38,055 nt of DNA from contig DATLYH010000070.1 of assembly GCA_035575035.1 (NCBI GenBank), positions 1 to 38,055 of the forward strand, read 5' to 3'. The position numbers and the translations under genes were made by a program. Positions 7,130-15,904 of this stretch are shown piece by piece. Under the pieces are notes generated by a model that was given only the letters and a program-made list of their open reading frames with translations, had not been told where the DNA came from and searched no databases. Position 1 is the first letter of the stretch. Each line of letters begins with the position of its first letter. This DNA comes from DATLYH01 sp035575035. GTDB taxonomy: Bacteria > Planctomycetota > Planctomycetia > Gemmatales > Gemmataceae.

Positions 7130-9091
7130 TCAGGTTTCCTCCTCTTCGCGCAGCCGGGCCAGCACGCTGTAGTCCTCCAACGTGGTCGTGTCCTGGACCG
7201 TCTGCTTGCCGCTGGCGATGTCGCGCAGCAGCCGCCGCATGATCTTGCCCGAGCGCGTCTTGGGTAGGGCGTCGGTGAAGCGGATGTCGTCCGGCCGGGC
7301 CAGGGCGCCGATCTCCTTGACCACGTGTTCGCGCAGCTCCTTCTTCAACTCCTCCGAGGGCTGCACTCCCTGGACCAGCGTTACGAAGCAGGCAATCGCT
7401 TCCCCCTTGATCTCGTCGGGCCGGCCGACCACCGCTGCCTCGGCCACCTTCTCGTGGTGCACCAGGGCGCTCTCGATCTCCATCGTGCTCAGTCGGTGGC
7501 CGGCGACGTTGAGCACGTCATCGACCCGGCCCATGATCCAGAAGTAGCCGTCCTCATCCTGGCGGGCGCCGTCGGCGGTGAAGTAGGCGTGCGGCACCTG
7601 GCCCCAGTACTGCTGCCGGTAGCGCTCGTCGTCGCCGTAGATCGTCCGCAGCATCGCCGGCCACGGCTTGCGGATGACCAGCAGGCCCCCCTGGTTGACC
7701 GGCACCGGGTTGCCCTGCCGGTCCACCACCTCGGGCACCACCCCGGGGAAGGGACGCGTGCAGGAGCCTGGCTTGGTCGGGATGGCCCCCGGCAGCGGCG
7801 TGATCAGGATCATGCCGGTCTCGGTCTGCCACCAGGTGTCCACGATGGGGCAGCGGCCCTTGCCGATCACCTCGTGATACCACATCCACGCCTCGGGGTT
7901 GATCGGCTCGCCCACGGTCCCCAGGAGGCGCAGGCTGGACAGGTCGTGCTGGTTCGGCCACTCGTCGCCCCACTTGATGAAGGCGCGGATGGCGGTCGGG
8001 GCGGTGTAGAAGGTATTGACCCGGTATTTCTCGATGATGGCCCAGAAGCGATCCTCGCGCGGATGATTGGGCGCCCCCTCGTACATGACCGTGGTGGCAC
8101 CATTGGCCAGCGGGCCATAGACGATGTAGCTGTGCCCGGTCACCCAGCCGATGTCGGCGGTGCACCAGTAGATGTCCTCCTCTTTCAGGTCGAAGACCCA
8201 CTTGTGCGTCAGCGACACGCCGAGCAGATAGCCGGCCGTGGTGTGCAGTACCCCCTTCGGCTTGCCGGTCGAGCCGCTGGTGTAAAGGATGTAGAGCGGA
8301 TGCTCGCTGTCGAGCGGCTCGGCGGGGCAGTCGGCGGAGGCGTCGGCCATCAGCTCGTGCCACCACAGGTCGCGGCCGGGCTTCATTTCGATCGGCTGGT
8401 TGCAGCGGTTGAAGACGATGCACTTCTCGACGGTCGGCGAGCGGGCCAGGGCCTGATCGACATTCTGCTTGAGCGGCACGACCTTGCCGCGCCGCCAGCC
8501 GCCGTCAGCGGTGATCACCAGCCGGGCCTTGGCATCGTTGTTGCGGTCGGCGACGGCATCGGCCGAGAAGCCGCCGAAGATGACGCTGTGGGTGGCGCCG
8601 ATACGGGCGCAGGCCAGCATGGCAATCGGCAACTCAGGGACCATCGGCATGTAGATGGTGACCCGGTCGCCCGCCTGGATGCCGAGCTGCTTGAGGACGT
8701 TGGCGAACTTGCAGACCTCGCGGTGCAACTCCTGGTAGCTGAGGGAGCGGCTGTCGCCCGGCTCGCCCTCCCAGAGGATGGCGGTCTTGTTCCGGCGCGG
8801 TCCGGCCAGGTGGCGGTCGAGGCAGTTGTAGCTGGCGTTGATCTTGCCGCCGACGAACCACTGGGCGTGCGGCTCATTCCAGAGCAGGACCTTGTCCCAG
8901 CGGCGGAACCAGTCGAGCGACTCGGCCTGCTCGGCCCAGAAACCTTCCAGGTCATCCTTGGCGCGCTGCCAGAGGCGCTCGTACTCGGCCAGGCTCTTGA
9001 TGTGGGCGCGGGCGGCGAACTCCGGCGGCGGCGGAAACTTGCGGGTCTCTTTCAGGACGCTGGTGATGTTCGCAGCGGCGGGAGAGGACAT
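7130..9091 (-). CDS. acs: Acetyl-CoA synthetase
   Basis: AMP-forming ligase making acetyl-CoA from acetate, ATP and CoA in the cytoplasm. The 653-aa length matches the family. Seen in order: the N-terminal ACAS domain (YERLWQRAKDDLEGFWAEQA), the P-loop-like YTSGSTGKPKG, YTAPTAIRAFIKWGDEWP, DTWWQTETGMILITPLPG (acetate pocket region with the Trp), GRVDDVLNVAGHRLSTMEIE, and the C-terminal LPKTRSGKIMRRLLRDIA with the catalytic lysine that is acetylated for control in this family. ATG 9089-9091 has AAGGAG seven bases upstream. It reads away from the GNAT/M16 unit. The product feeds acetyl-CoA to central metabolism. No acetylation-control gene is adjacent on its own strand, though a GNAT gene is divergent. 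Confidence 0.96.
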   Translation of the reverse strand: MSSPAAANITSVLKETRKFPPPPEFAARAHIKSLAEYERLWQRAKDDLEGFWAEQAESLDWFRRWDKVLLWNEPHAQWFVGGKINASYNCLDRHLAGPRRNKTAILWEGEPGDSRSLSYQELHREVCKFANVLKQLGIQAGDRVTIYMPMVPELPIAMLACARIGATHSVIFGGFSADAVADRNNDAKARLVITADGGWRRGKVVPLKQNVDQALARSPTVEKCIVFNRCNQPIEMKPGRDLWWHELMADASADCPAEPLDSEHPLYILYTSGSTGKPKGVLHTTAGYLLGVSLTHKWVFDLKEEDIYWCTADIGWVTGHSYIVYGPLANGATTVMYEGAPNHPREDRFWAIIEKYRVNTFYTAPTAIRAFIKWGDEWPNQHDLSSLRLLGTVGEPINPEAWMWYHEVIGKGRCPIVDTWWQTETGMILITPLPGAIPTKPGSCTRPFPGVVPEVVDRQGNPVPVNQGGLLVIRKPWPAMLRTIYGDDERYRQQYWGQVPHAYFTADGARQDEDGYFWIMGRVDDVLNVAGHRLSTMEIESALVHHEKVAEAAVVGRPDEIKGEAIACFVTLVQGVQPSEELKKELREHVVKEIGALARPDDIRFTDALPKTRSGKIMRRLLRDIASGKQTVQDTTTLEDYSVLARLREEEET

Positions 9092-9205
9092 GACAGTGCT
9101 CCTTGGCTTGGGAGTATCGGGCCTCTTCGGTTGGGGAAAATTCTAAAGGAGGATGCCGCGAGAGGGAAGGAGTTTAGCGGCCGCGCCGAGCCCCCGCGCC
9201 CTGCT

Positions 9206-9234
9206 TTGACCCACGGGCGGCGTACTGCTAGAAT
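9206..9234 (+). promoter_or_regulatory. Probable promoter of the GNAT-M16-M16 unit
   Basis: TTGACC (9206-9211) and TAGAAT (9229-9234) with a 17-base spacer form a near-consensus sigma-70 type promoter. Transcription would start near 9241, giving a leader of about 150 bases before the acetyltransferase gene. The rest of the 300-base space between acs and this gene shows nothing else I can name. Confidence 0.65.
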
Positions 9235-9391
9235 CTTTCAGGGGTTCCCCAATCAGGGAGGGTAAAGTCTCTGGAAAGTAAGGAGACAGGATCCCGGCGC
9301 ATCCGACGTCTCACGGTCGAGACACCGCAGCGGCAATCCCAGCCGGTTGGACGACGACACGGTCCCGGGGGACGGTTCTGCCGGATCAGCC

Positions 9392-9988
9392 ATGCAAACC
9401 CCAGTGCTGTCGGAAAGCGCGGTGCGGCCCACGACCTACTTCAAGCGCTTCCGCATGGAGATCGACCTCGACCCGCTCCCGCCGCTGCCCGAGCTGCCGG
9501 CCGGCTACGGGTGGGTGCCGTGGTCGTATCTCCTTCTTGATGTGCATGCCGATGTCCTGTACCGCAGCTTCCAGGGCGAGATCGACGCGGCGGTCTTCGC
9601 CAGCCTGGGGCAGCCGGCGGGGTGTTACTGCCTCATGAGCGAGATCTGCCGCAAGAGCGGCTTTTTGCCGGAAGCGACCTGGCTGCTGGCTGGTCCCTCG
9701 GGCTACTGCGGTACGGTCCAGGGGGTGCGCGAGCGGAGCGGGCTGGGGGCCATCCAGAACCTGGGCATCACGCCGGAGCACCGCGGCCGCGGCCTGGGCA
9801 CGGCGCTGCTGTTGCAGGCGTTACACGGTTTCCGCCGGGTCGGCCTGGGGCGGGCCTTCCTGGAGGTGACCGCCCAGAACGAGGGAGCGGTGCGGCTCTA
9901 CCACCGCCTCGGCTTCCGCCGCCGCAAGACCATCTACAAAGCCGCCCCGGCGGCCGGTGTTTGTCCGACGGGCCTACTCCCAACATGA
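9392..9988 (+). CDS. GNAT-family N-acetyltransferase
   Basis: 198-aa protein. The C-terminal half has the GNAT acetyl-CoA binding motif A, LGITPEHRGRGLGTALL (R/Q-x-x-G-x-G/A pattern), and the motif-B-like end VTAQNEGAVRLYHRLGFRRR. The N-terminal 80 residues (YFKRFRMEIDLDPLPPLPEL and following) are not recognised and may shape the acceptor site. The substrate cannot be told from sequence. I chose ATG 9392-9394; a TTG start 45 bases earlier is open but gives a low-complexity leader. It lies opposite acs, so a role in lysine acetylation of Acs is possible. It is equally the first gene of a unit with two M16 peptidases, the next gene starting seven bases after its stop. Confidence 0.82.
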   Translation: MQTPVLSESAVRPTTYFKRFRMEIDLDPLPPLPELPAGYGWVPWSYLLLDVHADVLYRSFQGEIDAAVFASLGQPAGCYCLMSEICRKSGFLPEATWLLAGPSGYCGTVQGVRERSGLGAIQNLGITPEHRGRGLGTALLLQALHGFRRVGLGRAFLEVTAQNEGAVRLYHRLGFRRRKTIYKAAPAAGVCPTGLLPT

Positions 9989-9995
9989 GGTTGAC

Positions 9996-11267
9996 GTGGC
10001 GTCACGAATCTACCACCACACCCTTGCCAACGGCATGACCCTGCTGGCCGAGCCGATGGCGCACGTCCGCTCGGCGGCGTTGAACTTCCTGGTGCCGGTC
10101 GGCTGCATCTACGACCCCCCCGAGTATCAGGGGATCGCCTCGGTGCTTGCCGACCTGATCACCCGCGGGGCCGGACCGTATGACAGCCGGCAGTTGACAC
10201 TGGCCCTGGACAATCTCGGCCTGGACCGCGACGAAAGCGTCGGCGGTGTCCACATGCGCTTCTGGGCCGCCACGTTGGCCCGCAACCTCCCCGAAGCGCT
10301 GGAGATCTACGCCCACATCCTCCGCCGGCCGCATTTGCCCGCCGACGAGGTTGATGCCGTCAAGGCGCTGGCCTTGCAGGAATTGCAGAGCCTGGAGGAC
10401 GAGCCTCGGCAGAAGGTGCTCATTGAGCTGCGCAAGCGGCACTACCCGGCCCCCTTGGGCCAGGACCGCCGTGGCACCCGCGAGGGGATCGAGCGGTTGA
10501 CCATCGACATCATCCGCCGCCATTACCAGCGGCTGTTCCGGCCGCGGGGAACGATCCTGGCTGTGGCCGGCAATATCAAGTGGGGACCGCTCCGCGATCA
10601 GGTGGAACGGTTGTTCGGCGATTGGGACGGGGGCGAGGAGCCGGTCGTCAAGCTGGGCGAACCGGCCGCCTCGGGCAGCCACATCCCCAAGGACACCACC
10701 CAGACGCAGATCGCCATCGCCTTCGACAGTGTGCCGATCGGCCACCCCGAGTACTACGCCGCCTTGGGGGCGGTGAACGTGCTCAGTGGCGGCATGAGCG
10801 CCCGGCTGTTCACCGAGGTGCGCGAGAAGCGCGGCCTGTGCTATGCCGTCTGGGCCACCTACCAGACCTTCAAGGATCGGGCCAGCGTCCTTTGCTACGC
10901 CGGCACCACCAACGAGCGGGCCCAGGAGACGCTCGACCTCATCCTGGAGGAATTGGTTCGGCTCAAGGATGGCATCGCCAAGGAAGAGGTGGAGCGCGTC
11001 CAGGCGGGGCTGAAGTCGTCGCTGATCATGCAGGAAGAATCGACCTCGGCCCGGGCAGGCACGCTGGCGTCGGACTGGTATTACCTGGGGCGGGTGCGCA
11101 CCTTCGACGAGATCCAGGCGGCCATCGACGGCCTGACGCCGCGGAAGATCGTCGCCCACCTGCGCCGCCACGGCCCGCGCCGCTTCACCCTGGTCACCCT
11201 CGGTCCTGAGCCGCTCCGCCCGAGCCGCCGGTTTGCCGCCGACACCCCCGTGGTCGTCGAATCGTAG
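9996..11267 (+). CDS. M16-family peptidase homologue without zinc motif (partner subunit)
   Basis: 423-aa protein of the pitrilysin/MPP fold. In the place where active members have HxxEH this protein reads GIASVLADLI, so zinc binding is lost. The C-terminal half keeps the substrate-pocket R/Y signature in REKRGLCYAVWATY. In M16B enzymes one catalytic and one non-catalytic subunit commonly assemble, the latter binding substrate, and the next gene supplies the active subunit. I chose GTG 9996-9998, with GAGG six bases upstream, seven bases after the acetyltransferase stop; an upstream GTG at 9957 would overlap that gene. No signal peptide is seen, so it is probably cytoplasmic. Confidence 0.9.
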   Translation: MASRIYHHTLANGMTLLAEPMAHVRSAALNFLVPVGCIYDPPEYQGIASVLADLITRGAGPYDSRQLTLALDNLGLDRDESVGGVHMRFWAATLARNLPEALEIYAHILRRPHLPADEVDAVKALALQELQSLEDEPRQKVLIELRKRHYPAPLGQDRRGTREGIERLTIDIIRRHYQRLFRPRGTILAVAGNIKWGPLRDQVERLFGDWDGGEEPVVKLGEPAASGSHIPKDTTQTQIAIAFDSVPIGHPEYYAALGAVNVLSGGMSARLFTEVREKRGLCYAVWATYQTFKDRASVLCYAGTTNERAQETLDLILEELVRLKDGIAKEEVERVQAGLKSSLIMQEESTSARAGTLASDWYYLGRVRTFDEIQAAIDGLTPRKIVAHLRRHGPRRFTLVTLGPEPLRPSRRFAADTPVVVES

Positions 11268-11330
11268 TTCCTTCGTGCCGCTAAGCTGCAAGCGGCCTTC
11301 CCCGCGTCGGTTAATTGAAGGAATCCGCCT

Positions 11331-12599
11331 GTGCAGTTCCATCAGCATGAGTTGAAGAACGGCCTGACGATCATCGGCGAGACCAACCCGGCGGCCCGGT
11401 CGGTCGCTCTGGGGTTCTTCGTCCGCACCGGAGCGCGGGACGAGACGCCCGAGGTCTCCGGGGTGTCGCACTTCCTGGAGCACATGGTCTTCAAGGGGAC
11501 ACCGAACCGCACCGCTCTGGATGTCAACCGCGACTTCGACCGGATCGGCGCCCACTACAACGCCTTCACCAGTGAGGAGAACACCGTCTTCTACGCCGCT
11601 ATCCTGCCGGAGTACCTGCCGCAGGCCGTGGACATCCTGGCCGATATCCTTCGCCCTAGCCTCCGGCACGAGGATTTCGAGATGGAGAAGAAGGTGATCC
11701 TCGAAGAGATCAGCATGTACGACGACCAGCCGATGTGGTCGGCGTATGACCAGGCCAAGCGTCTCTACTTCGCCAACCACCCGTTGGGCAACAGCATCCT
11801 CGGTACCAAGGAAAGCATCGGGGCGTTGACGCGCGACCAGATGCAGGCCTACTTCGAGCGCCGCTATGTGGCCCCGAACATCACCGTGGCGGCGGCCGGC
11901 AACTTCGACTGGAAGCGGCTGGTCGCCCTGGTCAAGGAGCGCTGCGGCGGCTGGGCCGCGGGACCGGTCGGCCGCAAGGAGGTCCGCGAGGCGCGCGGCT
12001 CGGGGGCGTTCGAGGTAGTCCACAAGGAGAAGGTGGTCCAGGAGCACGTCTTCCTGATCTCGCCGGGTCCGCCGGTCAACTCGCCGCTTCGCTATGCCGC
12101 CGACACGCTGGCCCTGATCGTCGGCGACGACTCCGGCAGCCGGCTCTACTGGGCATTGATCGACCCCGGCCTGGCCGACACCGCCGACTGTAGCTTCCAT
12201 GATTACGAAGGGACCGGCTCGTTCTACACCTCGTTCAGCTGCGAGCCGGGCCTGACGCAGAAGAACCTGGCCCTGGTCCACCGGGTGCTCGCCGCCGTGC
12301 AGCACGACGGCGTCACCGAGGAGGAGCTGCGCCAGGCCAAGAGCAAGATCCTGTCGCGGGTGGTGCGCGGCAGCGAACGGCCCATGGGCCGGATGCAGGC
12401 CATCGGCATGAACTGGGTTTACCTGCACAAGTACCGCACTGTGGACGAGGAGTTGCAAGCCTTCGATGCCGTCAGCCGCAAGACCATCCGCAAACTGCTT
12501 GACCGCTACCCGATTGACCAGGTGACCACGCTGGCCCTGGGCCCGGTGGCGAAGCTCCGCCGGGTGCGGGGAGGCAACAGCCGCAACGGCAAAAGATAA
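11331..12599 (+). CDS. M16-family zinc metallopeptidase (active subunit)
   Basis: 422-aa processing-peptidase-like protein. The inverted zinc motif HFLEH is at residues 47-51 (His47, Glu50 as base, His51), with the distal glutamate ligand in the downstream helix EMEKKVILEEISMYDD. The N-terminal KNGLTIIGETNPAARSVALG and FVRTGARDE are typical. The C-terminal half has DDSGSRLYWALIDPGLA. GTG 11331-11333 is used, with GAAGGA eight bases upstream. Together with the preceding zinc-less homologue it should form a heterodimer that degrades or trims peptides. No leader peptide is visible. A 63-base gap after the first M16 gene holds no promoter I could see. Confidence 0.94.
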   Translation: MQFHQHELKNGLTIIGETNPAARSVALGFFVRTGARDETPEVSGVSHFLEHMVFKGTPNRTALDVNRDFDRIGAHYNAFTSEENTVFYAAILPEYLPQAVDILADILRPSLRHEDFEMEKKVILEEISMYDDQPMWSAYDQAKRLYFANHPLGNSILGTKESIGALTRDQMQAYFERRYVAPNITVAAAGNFDWKRLVALVKERCGGWAAGPVGRKEVREARGSGAFEVVHKEKVVQEHVFLISPGPPVNSPLRYAADTLALIVGDDSGSRLYWALIDPGLADTADCSFHDYEGTGSFYTSFSCEPGLTQKNLALVHRVLAAVQHDGVTEEELRQAKSKILSRVVRGSERPMGRMQAIGMNWVYLHKYRTVDEELQAFDAVSRKTIRKLLDRYPIDQVTTLALGPVAKLRRVRGGNSRNGKR

Positions 12600-12691
12600 T
12601 CCCCAAGCGTCGCGGCGAGCGCTCCTGGTTAGAGCCCGACGCGCCAGCGGCAGGTAGCGCTGTCACCCGGCGCTGCCGCGGCGAGTTGCGA

Positions 12692-13480
12692 TTAGTATCT
12701 CCCGCGCCGCCGTTCTTTCGCCGGCAGGACCTCCAGGCATGTCGTCCACCAGCCGGTCAACACCGTCTGGACGAATTCCTCCGGCAGCCGCTCCGCGCGC
12801 ATCTCCGCAGCCAGGCGGTGGTGGTCATACTCGACCGGCACGAACTCCACATGAAAATCCGGCCGCGCCGTCACGATGGTGTACCAGACATTGGTGCGGC
12901 CGTCGTTCTCCGGCCGGCCGAGCACGCCGACGTTGACAAAGTGCCGGTCGCCGGACAACCGCCGGTGCCACTTGATGCCGGTGTGCGTGGCCAGGATCAC
13001 GTCGGCCTGGTGGACCTCGGCCAGATACTCGAGAAAGTGCGTCGGCGTGGTCGATTCCCAGAGGAACTCGTTCATCTTCCGCGGACTGCCGTGGCAGAGC
13101 AGCAGTCGGTAGCGGCCCAGACGCAGCCGAAGCTGCCCGGGCAGCTGGCGCATCCAGGCGCGGTTGACCAGGCTGGTGTGGGCCAGGGTGTACTGATAGC
13201 TGAGGCGGGCGAAGTGATTGTCCCGCGGATCGGTGTAGCCGCACTGGCAGTCGGCCAACTCGTTGCCGATGGAGTTGTCATAGTTCCCCTGAATGCACTG
13301 CACGCCCTGTTCGCGCAGCAGGGGAAAGACCCGGTCGGGGTGGGGCCCGAAGGCGCCCAGGTCGCCCAGGCAGTAAACCGCATCGACACCGCGCCGCCGC
13401 ATATCGTGCAGGGCCGCTTGCAGGGCCAGGTAGTTGCTGTAGACGCCGCCGAAGACGGCGATCCGCGTGGGCTCAGGCAT
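12692..13480 (-). CDS. Metallophosphoesterase-like protein with altered first motif
   Basis: 262-aa calcineurin-like phosphoesterase fold. Motifs in order: CLGDLGAFGPHP (the GD motif), QGNYDNSIGNE (GNxD variant, normally GNHD), LLLCHGSPRKMNE (GH-type motif) and LATHTGIKWHRR (GHTH-like). The first motif, usually D-x-H in SDIHGN, reads FGGVYSN, so the Asp and His ligands of the first metal are absent. The protein may use one metal or different ligands, or bind a ligand without cleaving it. ATG 13478-13480 overlaps the radical SAM stop by eight bases, pointing to coupling; an ATG 27 bases earlier is also open. The substrate is unknown. Confidence 0.8.
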   Translation of the reverse strand: MPEPTRIAVFGGVYSNYLALQAALHDMRRRGVDAVYCLGDLGAFGPHPDRVFPLLREQGVQCIQGNYDNSIGNELADCQCGYTDPRDNHFARLSYQYTLAHTSLVNRAWMRQLPGQLRLRLGRYRLLLCHGSPRKMNEFLWESTTPTHFLEYLAEVHQADVILATHTGIKWHRRLSGDRHFVNVGVLGRPENDGRTNVWYTIVTARPDFHVEFVPVEYDHHRLAAEMRAERLPEEFVQTVLTGWWTTCLEVLPAKERRRGRY

Positions 13481-14390
13481 GGCGCTGTCCGCTGGAAGCA
13501 TTGGCACAGAGGGCCCCGTATTGGTAACAGGTGTAACACGCCCGGTGGCGCAGCGGGTAAGGTGTCAGCGCCTCGGCCAGAGTATCTCCGAGTCGGGCAT
13601 CGGGCGCCTCGATCAGGATGGGACAGACATACACGCCGCGGTCGGTCACGATCCGGCTATGGCTGCAAAGGAGTTGGCCCGTGTCATAGCCATCCATCAT
13701 CTCGGGGGTGACGCGCTCCTCCTCGCGGTAGCCGCGGCAGCGCTCGGCCTCGGCGCCGAGGCGCAGGATCGGCAGCACCTTCAGCCGCGGCCGGTCGTAG
13801 CCGTTGGCCCGCAGCAGCTCGACAAATCCGCGGACCAACTCCGCGTCATCCTGGTCGTCCCGCGTGCGGACCACGGTGATGATCGGCAAGAAGCCGTGGG
13901 CCACCAGTTGCCGGACGCCGTGCAGGGCGCGCGCGAACGCGCCGTCGCCGCGGATCGGATCGTTCTGTTCGGCCGTGAAACCGTCGATCGACACGCGGAA
14001 CTCCAGGCTGTACGGCGAGGCCTCTTCCGCCCGCCGCAGCCGTTCGAGCCATTCGTCCTTGAAGAGGGTGCCATTGGTCAACACGGTGGCCGGGCCGTAG
14101 CGCAGCGTCAGTTCCAGGATGGCAACCATGTCGCGGTTAAGGAACGGCTCGCCGCCGGTGAAGTAATACTCCTTGACGCCCAGCCTGACCGATTCGTCCA
14201 GTACCCGGCGGACGGTCTCCAGACTGAGGAAGCCGAACGAGCGATTGCGGGGGCTGCAACTGATGAAGCAATGGCGGCACTCCAGGTTGCAGAGGGTGCC
14301 GGCAACCTGGAACCAGAGATGATCCAGGTGCGCCAGGTGCACCAGCGGGGCGGACGGGTCGTTTGCGAAGCGCAGAGGCGTCATGGGCAT
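13473..14390 (-). CDS. Radical SAM protein with short cysteine-rich C-terminus
   Basis: 305-aa protein. The [4Fe-4S]-SAM motif is CNLECRHC (Cys34, Cys38, Cys41), followed by YYFTGGEPFLNRDM (the GGEP motif), VLTNGTLF and RVSIDGF. The C-terminus has further cysteines in LLCSHSRIVTDRGVYVCP and RACYTCYQYGALC, a shortened SPASM/twitch-like arrangement that probably holds an auxiliary cluster. Such proteins often modify peptides or small molecules. No precursor peptide was found adjacent. It overlaps the metallophosphoesterase-like gene by eight bases and lies 94 bases after the flavoprotein gene. Start ATG 14388-14390 has GAGGAC upstream. The specific reaction is unknown. Confidence 0.85.
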   Translation of the reverse strand: MPMTPLRFANDPSAPLVHLAHLDHLWFQVAGTLCNLECRHCFISCSPRNRSFGFLSLETVRRVLDESVRLGVKEYYFTGGEPFLNRDMVAILELTLRYGPATVLTNGTLFKDEWLERLRRAEEASPYSLEFRVSIDGFTAEQNDPIRGDGAFARALHGVRQLVAHGFLPIITVVRTRDDQDDAELVRGFVELLRANGYDRPRLKVLPILRLGAEAERCRGYREEERVTPEMMDGYDTGQLLCSHSRIVTDRGVYVCPILIEAPDARLGDTLAEALTPYPLRHRACYTCYQYGALCANASSGQRHA

Positions 14391-14484
14391 TGTCCGTCCT
14401 CGTCTTCCTTCAATGCGGCCACGGCGATGAGACCGTGGAGAACCTGCCGGTGATCAACGTGAAACCCTCGCGGATTTGCTCGCT

Positions 14485-15714
14485 TCAATTCGGCCGCGGC
14501 GTCACCACCGCGGAAAACACCTGGCGCACCTGCTCGAAGCCGGTGCGGAGGAGGAAGTTCGAATTTCGGCCGTAGCTCTTGGCCCCGAGGATGAAGAAGT
14601 TCGGCTCCGGGCTGCGCAGGGCGGCGGCCCCCGAGGGCGGGATGCTGAGGCAGTCGGCGCCGGCGTGCTTGCTCAGGGCAGCGGCCAGACTCATGGGGCC
14701 GAGCGAGGCATAGCATTCATGCACCTGGAGTTCGCGGTACAAGCCGGTGTCGGGCGTGTAGCCGACGTTGGCGATGATCCGGTCCACCTCCCAGGTGCGC
14801 GGCTTGCCGGCGACGCGGGCGGTCACCCGGAAGCCGCGGTCGGGGCCGGCCGACTCGATTGCCTCGACGACCGCCTGGTTGTGGAACTCCAGGTTGGCGT
14901 CGCCGCGGGTGGCCAGCATGTTGGCGCGCACGGCCAGCCGGTCGCGCTCGCGGAGCGGATCGTTGGCGATGCGCAGGATCGGTTGAGTGCGGGGGCCGCG
15001 CGCCAGCCAGATGACCCAGGTGTCGGGGTGCTGCTCGGCCAGAGCTGCCAGACCGCAGGCGGTGGTCGCCGCCGAGTAGCCGGCGCCAATCAGAAGGATG
15101 CTCTTGCCGGCGTAGTGCGCCTGCCGCTCGCCGAGAACGTCCTCCAGGCCGTAGCTGATGTGCGGGGCGGCGGCCAATTCGCCGACCGCCGGGATGCCGC
15201 CGTCGCCCAGCCAGCGGTGCTGCCCATAGGTGCCGGTGCAGTCGAGAACAATGTCCGCCTCGTCGAGGCGCTCACGGCCTTTGCCGTCGCGGACCAGCAG
15301 GCGGAAGGGGTGGGCCGCTCGGCGGCCATCGCCGGGCCAGTCGTCCTTCAGCAAGCCGCGCCGTCCGACATGAAGTACTTGCGTCTCGTTCTGGATGCAG
15401 CCGCGCAACGGGGTGCTCCGGGCCAACGGTTCGAGGTAAACCCGAAGGTGTTCCCGGCCGGTGATGCAGTCGCCATCGGCGGGGAACTCGTGGGCCGCGT
15501 TCTCAGCGAGGATGGCGGCCCGGCCCAGCGGTGTGACATTCATGCCGAACGGGCTGAACAGCCGGACGTGGCCCCAGCGGTGGAGGTGCTCGCCGACGCG
15601 GCCCGACTCGTAGACCGTGACCGGCAGGCCGAGGCGGCGCGCGTACAGGGCCGCCTCCAGCCCGATGGGGCCGGCGCCAAGGACGGCGATACGGGGCGTG
15701 TCGGTCCGGGCCAT
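14485..15714 (-). CDS. FAD/NAD(P)-binding oxidoreductase
   Basis: 409-aa flavoprotein of the two-dinucleotide-binding-domain class. The N-terminal Rossmann motif is VLGAGPIGLEAALYARRLG (FAD, residues 11-29) and a second is LLIGAGYSAATTACGLA near residue 200 (NAD(P)H). Between them is VLDCTGTYGQHRWLG, an ATG-like motif, and near the C-terminus NVGYTPDTGLYRELQVH. The end FILGAKSYGRNSNFLLRTGF is likely a conserved family block. ATG 15712-15714 has GAGG five bases upstream; a TTG 18 bases earlier is less likely. It resembles flavin monooxygenases and thioredoxin-reductase-like enzymes, but no redox CxxC is present. It is clustered with the radical SAM and metallophosphoesterase-like genes. Confidence 0.82.
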   Translation of the reverse strand: MARTDTPRIAVLGAGPIGLEAALYARRLGLPVTVYESGRVGEHLHRWGHVRLFSPFGMNVTPLGRAAILAENAAHEFPADGDCITGREHLRVYLEPLARSTPLRGCIQNETQVLHVGRRGLLKDDWPGDGRRAAHPFRLLVRDGKGRERLDEADIVLDCTGTYGQHRWLGDGGIPAVGELAAAPHISYGLEDVLGERQAHYAGKSILLIGAGYSAATTACGLAALAEQHPDTWVIWLARGPRTQPILRIANDPLRERDRLAVRANMLATRGDANLEFHNQAVVEAIESAGPDRGFRVTARVAGKPRTWEVDRIIANVGYTPDTGLYRELQVHECYASLGPMSLAAALSKHAGADCLSIPPSGAAALRSPEPNFFILGAKSYGRNSNFLLRTGFEQVRQVFSAVVTPRPN

Positions 15715-15748
15715 GACAACCTCACGGGTCAAGACTTCGGCGGCCTGC

Positions 15749-15904
15749 CTACCGCCCCAGCAAGATCAGGACACCGGCAATTACCGCCAGCGCTGCCAGA
15801 AGAAGATTGCTGGAGGGAAAGGTGATGATGGGCCACGTCAAAAGGCCCCACAGGAGGAGGAAGATGCCCAAGGAGAGCATCCCCAGGTTTTTGGGCAGCT
15901 GCAT
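15749..15904 (-). CDS. Small two-helix membrane protein
   Basis: 51-aa protein beginning MQLPKNLGMLSLGIFLLLWG, with two hydrophobic segments (about residues 8-26 and 33-50) and almost no polar sequence. AAAGGGG lies seven bases before ATG 15902-15904. A longer in-frame extension upstream exists but has no hydrophobic or family-like character. It precedes the flavoprotein by 34 bases on the same strand and could be its first operon partner. Homology was not recognised. Confidence 0.6.
   Translation of the reverse strand: MQLPKNLGMLSLGIFLLLWGLLTWPIITFPSSNLLLAALAVIAGVLILLGR

Noticed and set aside
10002..12458. 818-codon open frame antisense to the two M16 genes
   Set aside because: It mirrors the codon pattern of the real genes in GC-rich DNA, has no recognisable domain, and the sense genes show clear M16 features.
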